64,000 nt of DNA from an uncultured Rhizobium sp. (GTDB taxonomy: Bacteria > Pseudomonadota > Alphaproteobacteria > Rhizobiales > Rhizobiaceae). This document shows, piece by piece, positions 56,232 to 64,000 of this stretch. The position numbers and the translations under genes were made by a program. Within the stretch, counting starts at the first letter, position 1, and each line of letters opens with the position of its first letter. The stretch lies in assembly GCA_945952045.1 (NCBI GenBank), contig CAMFHE010000009.1, positions 83,430-147,429 on the forward strand. The letters are read 5' to 3'. Below the pieces are notes generated by a model. It was not told the origin of the DNA. It did no database searches and saw only the letters and a list, made by a program, of their open reading frames with translations.

Positions 56232-57377
56232 TCAGGCGCGCGACCCGAAATGCCGCTCGAACGAGAACAGCGAGGTTGGCAGGGACGAGCCGCCATCAAG
56301 CGCGAAATCGGAGAGAATCTCGCCGATAACGCTGGTGAACTTGAAGCCATGGCCGGAACAGGCCGACGACACGACGATGTTGGGGTGCGCCGGACTGAAA
56401 TCGAGCAGGAAATCCTCGCTCGGCAGCATGGTGTAGCGGCAGGTCGTAGAGCGCATGCGCGCGGACGCGACCTTCGGCAAGCGTTTGCGGGCGAAGCCGT
56501 CCAGCAGATCGGTATCGGCGTCATTGACCGGCGGATTGGGCGCGGTCGGATCGATCGGCTCGCGGAAATGCGCATGGCGGCCGATCTTGACGCCATCGAT
56601 GCCGATGGCCGGAAAGCCGAAATAAGAACCCTCGTCGCCTTCATCGCGCAGGAAGCAGGGCATGCGCGCCGGCTGCGCGACAAAACCGTCTTCAGGCTGA
56701 TACCAGGCAACCACCTGGCGGATCGGCACGGCATGGGCGCGAAGCTCGGGAACCAGTTCCGCAATCCAGGCGCCCGTGGCGACGATCACCTTTCGCGCCC
56801 GGTATAGCCCGGTCGTGGAGACGATGTCGACGCCGTCCTTATTCGGCTCGATTGCCGTCACCCGCTCGCCGAAATGCAATGTCGCGCCATCCTCGGCGGC
56901 AAGCTTGAGATAACCCATGATCGCCGCTTCCGGCCGGATATAGCCACCCTGCGGATCGAGCAGCGCGACCTCATCCTCTTCCAGCGCGAAAGCCGGATAG
57001 CGCCGCGCCATCTCCGCCTTGTCGAGGAATTCATGGGTCAGGCCATGCAGATCGCAGGAGGCCTTGGTGCCGCTGACGATCTTGCTGTCTGGACGGCCGA
57101 TCTGCAACACGCCTGTCACGGTGAGAATGTCGGCCCGCAGCCGCGCTTCCAGCGCACGCCAGTTTTCATAGGCGCGGCGCAGCAGCGGCACATAGGAGGG
57201 ATCTTCGAAATAGCCAAGCCGGATCAGCCGGCTGTCGCCATGCGAGGAACTGAGCGCATGGGCCGGAAAATGCGCCTCGAGCCCCAGCACGCGCGCACCC
57301 CTTGCCGCGGCAAATGCCGCAGCCGAACTGCCCATGGCGCCAAGGCCGATGACGGCGACGTCGAATTCTGCGGGCAT
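56232..57377 (-). CDS. solA: N-methyl-L-tryptophan oxidase/sarcosine oxidase-like flavoprotein
   Basis: FDVAVIGLGAMGSSAAAFAAARGARVLGLE; TTCRYTMLPSEDFLLDFSPAHPNIVVSSACSGHGFKFTSVIGE retains covalent-flavin Cys position. Confidence 0.85.
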   Translation of the reverse strand: MPAEFDVAVIGLGAMGSSAAAFAAARGARVLGLEAHFPAHALSSSHGDSRLIRLGYFEDPSYVPLLRRAYENWRALEARLRADILTVTGVLQIGRPDSKIVSGTKASCDLHGLTHEFLDKAEMARRYPAFALEEDEVALLDPQGGYIRPEAAIMGYLKLAAEDGATLHFGERVTAIEPNKDGVDIVSTTGLYRARKVIVATGAWIAELVPELRAHAVPIRQVVAWYQPEDGFVAQPARMPCFLRDEGDEGSYFGFPAIGIDGVKIGRHAHFREPIDPTAPNPPVNDADTDLLDGFARKRLPKVASARMRSTTCRYTMLPSEDFLLDFSPAHPNIVVSSACSGHGFKFTSVIGEILSDFALDGGSSLPTSLFSFERHFGSRA

Positions 57378-57393
57378 GGGTTTTCCCTCTCGT

Positions 57394-58887
57394 TCAGGCT
57401 GCTGCTGCCGGCGTCTGTCCGGCGATCAAAGCCGCCAGCGCCTCGATATCGGTGCCAAGCGGCCGGTCGTCTTCGTAATGCGCAATCCTTGCCCGGACCA
57501 TGGCATGCAGAACCTGCGTGCCGGCGGCGCGCTTGCCTTTGGCCGTCAGGAAATCATGCGCCTGTGCAGCAGCCATCAGCTCGATGGCGAGGATACGCTC
57601 GGCATTATCGATGATCGCCAGCAGCTTGGTGGCCGCCGCTGTGGGATGGGCGAGAAAATCCTCCTGCAGACCGGAGGTAACCCCGCCATCGGTCGCGGCC
57701 GGCGCCGCCAGCCGGCGGTTTTCCGCGCAAAGCGCCGCCGCCGTATATTGCGCGATCATGAAGCCGGAATGGCTGCCGGCATCGCTGGCGAGGAAGGGCG
57801 GCAGGCTGCTGACCAGCGGATTGACCAGCCGGTCCATGCGCCGCTCGCTCATCATCGCGATCTGGGCAATGGCGACGCTCAAACTATCGGCCGCCTGTCC
57901 CAACGCCGGGGCGACCGCATGCGCCTGCGACGACACTACAGGCTGTTCGGGCGTCCCCGACACTGCGGGATTATCGGTGACGGAGGCAAGCTCGCGGTCC
58001 ACGACCACACCGCTCTGTTCAAACACATCCCAGGCCGCGCCATGCGCATGCGGAACGGCGCGCAGGCTGAGCGCATCCTGCGTGCGCATGCCCTTCGCCG
58101 CCGCAATCAAGTCGCTGCCGGCAAGACGCGCGCGGAGCGTCGCGCCGACCCTGGCAATGCCGACCGAAGGGCGAAGGCCGAGAACCGCCTCATCGAAGGC
58201 CGCCATCTGGCAGCCGACCGCTTCCAGCGTCAGCGACGCAATCGCATCCGCCCAGCTAAGCAGATGTTCAGCCCGCGCCAGCGCAACGGCTGTCAGGCCG
58301 GTCGCACAGGCCGTTCCGTTGACCAGGCTCAAGCCTTCCTTGGCCTGCAAAACCAGCGGCGCAAGACCCATGGACGCCAACGCCTCACGCCCGCTCATGC
58401 GCTCACCCCGCACCCGCGCATGTCCTTCGCCAATCAAGATGAGAGCGGTATGCGCATTATGCGTGAGATAACCGGCCGATCCCTTGGACGGCACTTCGGG
58501 GATGCAATCCTGCGCCAGAAAGGCCGTGAGATAGTCGACGATCACCGGCCTTACGCCGGAATGACCATGTGAAAAATTGGCGATCTGCGCGGCGATGATG
58601 GCGCGAACCTCACGCGCCGCCAGCAGCGGCCCGACGCCGCAGGCATGGCTGAGCACGATGTTGCGCGACAACCGGCTCTGCGAGGCGACATCGACCACCG
58701 TATCCGAAAGCGCGCCAACGCCGGTATTGACGCCATAGGCTCGGATACCGGCGGCGACGATGCTGCCGACGATCTCACGTGCACGGGCGATGCGGGTGGA
58801 GGCCTGCGCGGACAGGCCGAGTGTCTCGCCCTCGCCGATGCGCGCAACCTCCCGCCACGACAGGCGGTCATCGAGAACGATGCTCAT
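57394..58887 (-). CDS. HAL/PAL/TAL aromatic amino acid lyase family protein lacking the MIO Ala-Ser-Gly tripeptide
   Basis: [66 protein letters not shown] region reads [23 protein letters not shown] with no ASG. Confidence 0.88.
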   Translation of the reverse strand: MSIVLDDRLSWREVARIGEGETLGLSAQASTRIARAREIVGSIVAAGIRAYGVNTGVGALSDTVVDVASQSRLSRNIVLSHACGVGPLLAAREVRAIIAAQIANFSHGHSGVRPVIVDYLTAFLAQDCIPEVPSKGSAGYLTHNAHTALILIGEGHARVRGERMSGREALASMGLAPLVLQAKEGLSLVNGTACATGLTAVALARAEHLLSWADAIASLTLEAVGCQMAAFDEAVLGLRPSVGIARVGATLRARLAGSDLIAAAKGMRTQDALSLRAVPHAHGAAWDVFEQSGVVVDRELASVTDNPAVSGTPEQPVVSSQAHAVAPALGQAADSLSVAIAQIAMMSERRMDRLVNPLVSSLPPFLASDAGSHSGFMIAQYTAAALCAENRRLAAPAATDGGVTSGLQEDFLAHPTAAATKLLAIIDNAERILAIELMAAAQAHDFLTAKGKRAAGTQVLHAMVRARIAHYEDDRPLGTDIEALAALIAGQTPAAAA

Positions 58888-59660
58888 TGGTCGTTTCCGA
58901 AATGGCCGATGAACTGACGGAAGGCCGGCGAGGCGCCACTGCCGAACATCTCGTCCGGCGCCCCGGTGCTGTCGATCAGGCCCTGGCGCATGAAGACGAC
59001 CCGATTGGACACATTGCGCGCAAAGCTCATTTCATGGGTGACGACCAGCATCGTCATGCCCTCTTCGGCCAGCGCGCGCATGACGCGCAGCACTTCGCCG
59101 ACCAGTTCCGGATCGAGCGCTGAGGTCGGCTCGTCGAACAGCATGACCTTGGGCTTCATCGCCAGCGCCCGGGCGATGGCCGCGCGCTGCTGCTGGCCGC
59201 CGGAGAGATGGGCCGGATAGGCATGGCGCTTGTCGGCAATGCCGACCTTTTCGAGCAGCGCTTCCGCCTCGGCGATGCATTCGGCCTTCGGCCGTTTCAG
59301 CACATGAACCGGACCTTCGATGACGTTCTGCAGGATCGTCATGTGAGACCAGAGGTTGAAGCTCTGGAACACCATGCCGAGTTCGGAACGGATATGATCG
59401 ACCTGCTTCTGGCTCGCCGGGCGACTCTGGCCATTCTTGTGCACCATGCGGATCTGCTCGCCATCGACGAAAATCTCGCCGTCGCTTGCCGTTTCCAGAA
59501 GGTTGATGCAGCGCAGGAAGGTCGATTTGCCGGAGCCGGAGGCGCCGAGCAGCGAAATCACGTCGCCATCCTGGGCATCGAGCGAGATGCCGCGCAGGAC
59601 TTCATGCGTGCCGAAGCTCTTGCGGATATTGCGAACGGAAAGGCGGGTCACACCAGGCAT
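58884..59660 (-). CDS. Polar amino acid ABC transporter ATP-binding protein (HisP-like)
   Basis: [61 protein letters not shown]. Confidence 0.95.
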   Translation of the reverse strand: MPGVTRLSVRNIRKSFGTHEVLRGISLDAQDGDVISLLGASGSGKSTFLRCINLLETASDGEIFVDGEQIRMVHKNGQSRPASQKQVDHIRSELGMVFQSFNLWSHMTILQNVIEGPVHVLKRPKAECIAEAEALLEKVGIADKRHAYPAHLSGGQQQRAAIARALAMKPKVMLFDEPTSALDPELVGEVLRVMRALAEEGMTMLVVTHEMSFARNVSNRVVFMRQGLIDSTGAPDEMFGSGASPAFRQFIGHFGNDQ

Positions 59661-59673
59661 CGGTCGAGCCTCC

Positions 59674-60381
59674 TCAGGCTTTGACGGCCGCGGGCGGAGC
59701 CGCGCGGCGATGTTTGGAGAGCGAATATTCGAGCAGCGCCATGGCCTGCAAGATCACGAAATTCAGGATGAGATAGATAAGCGCGGCGCAGAGGAAGACT
59801 TCCATCGTGCGATAGGTCTGCGAGATCAGCCGCTGGGCAACGCCGGTCACTTCCCAGACGGTGACGAGGCTGGCGAGCGCCGTCGATTTCATCATCAGCA
59901 CGATTTCCGTCGAATAGGCCGGAAGCGCATGGCGGAAGGCGATGGGTGCAATGATGCGGCGCACGAGGAGAAAGCCGGACATGCCGATGGCCCGCGCCGC
60001 CTCGATTTCCTTGGGCGAAACCGCGCGGATGCCGCTGCGGAAGATTTCCGCCGAATACCCTGCCGTGCACAGCGCCAGCGACAGCACGGCGCAGACGACC
60101 GGCTCGCGCAGGAACGGCCACAGGAAGGAATAGCGGATGAAACCGAACTGGCCGAGCCCGTAAAACACCAGGAACATCTGGATCAGCAGCGGCGAGCCAC
60201 GGAACACGAAGATATAGCCCTTGGCAAAGCCGGTAAGAACCGGATTGCCGCTGACGCGCATGGTGACTATGACCAGCGCCAGAAGGCAGCCGAAGAACAC
60301 CGACAGCGAAAACAGAAGCAAGGTTGTCGGAACGGCCGCCAGCAGCGTCAGCATGGCGGAGGAAAGGAACGCGAAATCCAT
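59674..60381 (-). CDS. Polar amino acid ABC transporter permease (HisM-like)
   Basis: [57 protein letters not shown]. Confidence 0.93.
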   Translation of the reverse strand: MDFAFLSSAMLTLLAAVPTTLLLFSLSVFFGCLLALVIVTMRVSGNPVLTGFAKGYIFVFRGSPLLIQMFLVFYGLGQFGFIRYSFLWPFLREPVVCAVLSLALCTAGYSAEIFRSGIRAVSPKEIEAARAIGMSGFLLVRRIIAPIAFRHALPAYSTEIVLMMKSTALASLVTVWEVTGVAQRLISQTYRTMEVFLCAALIYLILNFVILQAMALLEYSLSKHRRAAPPAAVKA

Positions 60382-61106
60382 CAGGCCTGCCCCATGGCTG
60401 CGGCCGGCATGCTGCGATTGGCGCGGCGCTCGGCGCTGTTGAACACCCGGTCGGAAAGGCTGGTCAGCAGCAGATAAAGCAGGCCGCCAACAATGAAGAA
60501 CAGGAAATATTGGCGGGTGGAGCCGGCCGCCACCTGGCTGGTGCGCATCAGCTCCGCAAGGCCGGTGACCGAGATCAGAGCCGAATCCTTGAGGCTGAGC
60601 TGCCAGACATTGCCGAGACCGGGAATGGCGAAACGCAGGACCTGCGGCATCACCACGCGGCGCAGGCGCAGCATGCGGTTCATGCCGATTGCCGAGGCCG
60701 CTTCCAGCTCGCCTTTGGCAATCGCCAGATAGGCGCCGCGATAGACTTCCGCCTGATAAGCGCCGGAGATAATGCCGACCGCCAGCGCGCCGGCGGCAAA
60801 GGATGGAAGGCCGAGAAAGCCCTCATAGCCCAGCGACTGGCCAATGGCGGTGACCGCCGACGAGCCGCCAAAATAGATGAGATAGATGATCAGCAGTTCC
60901 GGCACGCCGCGAAACACGGTCGTGTAGATATTGCCGAAGGTGATCAGGATGAGGTTGCCCGACAGTTTCGCCGTCGCCACCAGCGTGCCGAGCACCGCGC
61001 CGATCACCAGCGCCGTCGCCGTCACCGCCAATGTCATCAGCGTGGCGACCAGCAGCAAGGCGCCCCACCCGTTCTGGCCAAAACCCAGAAGTCCCAAGCT
61101 TGTCAT
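60381..61106 (-). CDS. Polar amino acid ABC transporter permease (HisQ-like)
   Basis: VFRGVPELLIIYLIYFGGSS, ELEAASAIGMNRMLRLRRVVMPQVLRFAIPGLGNVW. Confidence 0.93.
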   Translation of the reverse strand: MTSLGLLGFGQNGWGALLLVATLMTLAVTATALVIGAVLGTLVATAKLSGNLILITFGNIYTTVFRGVPELLIIYLIYFGGSSAVTAIGQSLGYEGFLGLPSFAAGALAVGIISGAYQAEVYRGAYLAIAKGELEAASAIGMNRMLRLRRVVMPQVLRFAIPGLGNVWQLSLKDSALISVTGLAELMRTSQVAAGSTRQYFLFFIVGGLLYLLLTSLSDRVFNSAERRANRSMPAAAMGQA

Positions 61107-61228
61107 GTCCGTTTCCCGTCGATTGCGCCACCATGACAATCGCGACGACCTCCGGCATGGCCGGAGACATCGCCGCATTTTCTAAAATGCGGCGATGCTT
61201 GCAATCGCGATAACGTTGTCAGGCGTCG

Positions 61229-62068
61229 TTATTGCGGGCTGACGTCGACCTTGAACCACTTCATCGACAGGTTCTTGACCGTTCCATCGGCAAGCGCGGA
61301 CTTGATGGCTTCGTTCAGCTTGTCGCGCAGGTCGGTATCGGCCTTGCGAACGCCGAGGCCCTCGCCCTCGCCCCAGATCGGGCCGACGATTTCCGGACCG
61401 GTGAAGGCCAGCGCGCCATTGGCAGCGGCAAACGCATTGCCGAAATAGACGGCATCATCGAAGCCGAGATCGATACGACCGTTCTGGAGATCGAGATCGC
61501 GGTCGGCGCCGGTCTTGTATTCACGGATTTCAGATGTGGAGCCGAAATTGTCGTAGATGAACTTGGCATAGACGGTCGCGGCCTGGATGCCGATCGTCTT
61601 GCCCTTGAAGGCTTCCTTCAGCGCCTCGACTTCCGCCACGCCGGTCTGGCCGGGCGTCATCTTGACGGTTGCGCCCGTTCCGGCCGCCTTTGCAAGCGGG
61701 CTGTCGGAAGCGGTTGCGAAGGCTGCCGGCGTCGCAGCATAGGGAATGGTGAAATCGATGATCTGCTTGCGTTCTTCGGTGATCGACAGCGCATCCATGA
61801 TCACGTCGAACTTGCCGGCATTCAGCGCCGGGATCATGCCGTCCCAGTCGGAGGCGACCAGCTTGCACTCGATCTTGGCGCGCTCGCACAGCACCTTGGC
61901 AAGCTCCGGCTCGAAGCCGCCAAGCGTGCCGTCGGCATTGGTCATGTTCCAGGGCGCATAGGCGCCCTCCAGGGTGATCGTTGCCGTCTTCCAGTCCTTG
62001 GCCATGGCAGGCGCAGACAACGCGGCCAAAGCTGCCGCGCCCGCGAGAATGACTTTCCGCAGTTCCAT
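61229..62068 (-). CDS. Amino acid ABC transporter substrate-binding protein (HisJ/ArgT-like)
   Basis: Signal peptide; TITLEGAYAPWNMTNADGTLGGFEPELAKVLCERAKIECKLVASDWDGMIPALNAGKFDVIMDALSITEERKQIIDFTIPYA. Confidence 0.93.
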   Translation of the reverse strand: MELRKVILAGAAALAALSAPAMAKDWKTATITLEGAYAPWNMTNADGTLGGFEPELAKVLCERAKIECKLVASDWDGMIPALNAGKFDVIMDALSITEERKQIIDFTIPYAATPAAFATASDSPLAKAAGTGATVKMTPGQTGVAEVEALKEAFKGKTIGIQAATVYAKFIYDNFGSTSEIREYKTGADRDLDLQNGRIDLGFDDAVYFGNAFAAANGALAFTGPEIVGPIWGEGEGLGVRKADTDLRDKLNEAIKSALADGTVKNLSMKWFKVDVSPQ

Positions 62069-62147
62069 ATGACTAACTCCTCTGAAATTTGTTGAACTCC
62101 GTTGACTGCCGATCTTCGCCAGCTTGCCACCACCGTCTCTGCGGAGG

Positions 62148-62164
62148 TTGTATATGGTACCATA
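62148..62164. promoter_or_regulatory. HutC operator-like site in hisJ-like/hutC divergent region
   Basis: TTGTATATGGTACCATA containing perfect 12-bp palindrome TATGGTACCATA. Confidence 0.65.
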
Positions 62165-62180
62165 AGAAAAAATTTGCGTT

Positions 62181-62993
62181 ATGCAAGAAGGAAGTTTAGA
62201 TTTTTGGCGGATGAGCGCGATACCGAGGAATGCGGCAATGAATCGTAGCGGCGAAATGAAGAGAGAACTGGCGGCAAACGATGCGACGCCGCTCTATGCC
62301 GGCGTCAAGCAGATCATCCTCGATCGCATCCATAGCGGCGAATGGCCGCCGAAGCACCGCGTCCCATCGGAAAACGAGCTGGTCGTCGAACTCGGCGTCA
62401 GCAAGATGACGGCCAATCGCGCCCTGCGCGAGCTTGCAAACGAAGGCGAACTTGTCCGCATCCAGGGCGTCGGCTCCTTCGTGGCCGAGCGCAAGGGCGT
62501 GTCCGCCCTGTTCGAAGTCCGCAATATTGCCGAAGAGATCGCCGAACGCGGCCATATCCATGATGCCAAGGTCGTTGCGCTGACCAAAGCCTCTGCCCCG
62601 CCCGATGTCGCCGATGCTCTTCGGCTCGAAATCGGCGCCCCGGTCTTCCATTCCCTTATCGTTCACAGCGAAGAAGGCGTGCCCGTCCAGATCGAGGATC
62701 GCTATGTCCATCCGGAGGTGGCGCCCGATTATCTCGACCAGGATTTTTCCATCACCACGCCGAACGCCTATCTCTCGGCCATCGCCCCCCTGAGCGGCTC
62801 GGAGCACATCGTCGAGGCGACGATCCCCCAGCCCTGGGAATGCAAATTGCTGATGATCCTCAAGACAGAGCCCTGCCTGATGATCCGCCGGCGCACCTGG
62901 TCGGATCGCAACATCGTCTCGACCGCCCGCATCATCTATCCCGGCCAGCGCTATCGCCTGGAAAGCCGAAGCGGCACCATGCCTGTACCTTGA
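62181..62993 (+). CDS. hutC: HutC-like GntR family regulator
   Basis: TPLYAGVKQIILDRIHSGEWPPKHRVPSENELVVELGVSKMTANRALRELANEGELVRIQGVGSFVAE; UTRA domain; start uncertain (62181-62256). Confidence 0.88.
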   Translation: MQEGSLDFWRMSAIPRNAAMNRSGEMKRELAANDATPLYAGVKQIILDRIHSGEWPPKHRVPSENELVVELGVSKMTANRALRELANEGELVRIQGVGSFVAERKGVSALFEVRNIAEEIAERGHIHDAKVVALTKASAPPDVADALRLEIGAPVFHSLIVHSEEGVPVQIEDRYVHPEVAPDYLDQDFSITTPNAYLSAIAPLSGSEHIVEATIPQPWECKLLMILKTEPCLMIRRRTWSDRNIVSTARIIYPGQRYRLESRSGTMPVP

Positions 62994-63010
62994 TTGTATA
63001 TGGAACATAA
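62994..63010. promoter_or_regulatory. Second HutC-like site immediately downstream of hutC
   Basis: TTGTATATGGAACATAA shares TTGTATATGG with 62148-62157; contains TATG-N3-CATA. Confidence 0.5.
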
Positions 63011-63247
63011 TATTTTCGGCCGACGGATATCGTCTTGGGGTGCAAATATCTTTGGCGCTTCGCGCATGCCGCAACGGGAGCCGTGTTCTGATCGCGTCGT
63101 ATGACGTGCACAAATGCGTTGGCACGGATAGACGTTTCGATACTAATCTGATTGCCCTGAGCTCCTTGACGTGCTCCCATTAAATTAAGCCATTTGGAAC
63201 TGGAATTTTCCACTTATGATCCCTTTTGGGAAGAAGAGGAGAATTCG

Positions 63248-63514
63248 ATGAAGGCGTCGAAGTTTTCGGAAGCGTAGATTGCATTCGTGTTGAAGCAGGC
63301 AGAGGATGGCACGCCGATCGGCGAGGTGTGCCGTAAGGCAGGGATTTCCGATGCGACCTTCTACAACTGGCGCAAAAGATATGCGGGGTTGATGCCTTCG
63401 GAGATGAAGCGTTTGCGGCAGCTCGAGGAGGAGAATGCCAAGCTGAAGCGGATTGTCGCCGACCTGTCGCTGGACAAGGCCATGCTGCAGGACGTGCTGT
63501 CAAAAAAGCTCTGA
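63248..63514 (+). pseudogene. IS3-family orfA (HTH_Tnp_1) with in-frame TAG at codon 10
   Basis: MKASKFSEA*IAFVLKQAEDGTPIGEVCRKAGISDATFYNWRKRYAGLMPSEMKRLRQLEEENAKLKRIVADLSLDKAMLQDVLSKKL; TAG at 63275-63277. Confidence 0.8.
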
Positions 63515-64000
63515 GGCCTGCCCGCAAGCGCAAGCTTGTCGACACGGTTAAGGCCGACTGGAAGGTTTCGATCCGACGTGCATGCGCGGTGTTGAGGATC
63601 GACCGGTCGCTTTATGTCTACAAGTCCAGGCGCGGCGAGCAGGCCGAACTGAAGCTGAAGATCAAGGACATCTGCCAGACCAGGGTGCGTTATGGCTATC
63701 GCCGTGTTCACGTGCTGATCAGGCGTGATGGATGGGGTGTCAATCCGAAGAGAATCTATCGACTTTACAAAGAGATGGGCCTGCAGCTACGCCACAAGAC
63801 GCCCAAACGTCGCGTGAAGGCAAAGCTGCGTGCCGATCGTGCGGAGCCGACACACTCAAACGATGTCTGGGCCATGGATTTCGTTCATGACCAGTTGGCT
63901 ACGGGCCGCAAGATCAGGGTTTTGACGGTCGTCGATACCTTCTCCGACGGTCGGCAGGAGATCTCCACGCAGATCCGGACGCGCCTTTCCGTCAATACAG
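63502..64000 (+). CDS. IS3-family orfB (DDE integrase), partial, reached by -1 frameshift at A6G
   Basis: Manual translation in -1 frame: KKALRPARKRKLVDTVKADWK..IRRACAVLRIDRSLYVYKSR..RVRYGYRRVHVLIRRDGWGVNPKRIYRLYKEMGLQLR..NDVWAMDFVHDQLATGRKIRVLTVVDTFSDGR. Confidence 0.88.

Larger units (their letters stand above)
63167..64000 (+). mobile_element. IS3-family (IS407-group-like) insertion sequence, left part only, truncated by window end
   Basis: Left end TGACGTGCTCCC at 63167; orfA/orfB transposase pair in -1 frame arrangement. Confidence 0.85.

Noticed and set aside
1-64000. tRNA/rRNA genes, CRISPR arrays, prophage or defence systems
   Set aside because: None recognised on either strand by reading; a tRNAscan/Infernal/CRISPR-finder run would be needed to exclude small RNAs fully.

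Overview
64 kb, GC-rich, densely coding bacterial DNA. Codon usage and gene content (nadQ-nadABC, hpa genes, HutC/HisJQMP-type locus, GcvT-type oxidoreductase) suggest a Rhizobiaceae-like alphaproteobacterium; this is inference, as no search was run. Main blocks: (1) 1-4.9 kb, peptide/opine-type ABC importer, 5' truncated. (2) 4.95-15.9 kb, glycan locus with three glycosyltransferases, an exporter-like ABC protein whose nucleotide-binding motifs are all degraded and which carries a ~300-aa insertion, a lone cNMP-binding protein, an MBL-fold hydrolase, a polysaccharide deacetylase, a GT4 and GalE. (3) 16-24 kb, Wzz/Wzy-type polysaccharide genes with a GINT1-like protein, secreted GH5 and WecG/TagA-type GT. 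(4) 24.5-27 kb, FAD/GcvT oxidoreductase. (5) 27-31.7 kb, GGDEF-EAL protein with a Cys-less SUOX-fold partner, and an MCP. (6) 32.2-36.6 kb, nadCBA plus NadQ-like regulator with two tandem operator-like palindromes. (7) 36.7-42.9 kb, homoprotocatechuate meta-cleavage genes (hpaIHGDEF) and hpaR; hpaBC and hpaA are 10 kb away at 53-56 kb. (8) 42.9-52.5 kb, an intervening amine catabolic module with an AGPHD1-like kinase next to an AGXT2L-like phospho-lyase. (9) 56.2-63 kb, a solA-like oxidase, an aromatic amino acid lyase homologue lacking the MIO tripeptide, a HisJQMP-like ABC transporter and HutC. (10) 63.17-64 kb, left end of an IS3-family element with a nonsense codon in orfA. The strongest candidates for something undescribed are the degenerate ABC/glycosyltransferase locus (about 5-14 kb) and the MIO-less lyase locus (56-63 kb). 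No tRNA, rRNA or CRISPR array was recognised.
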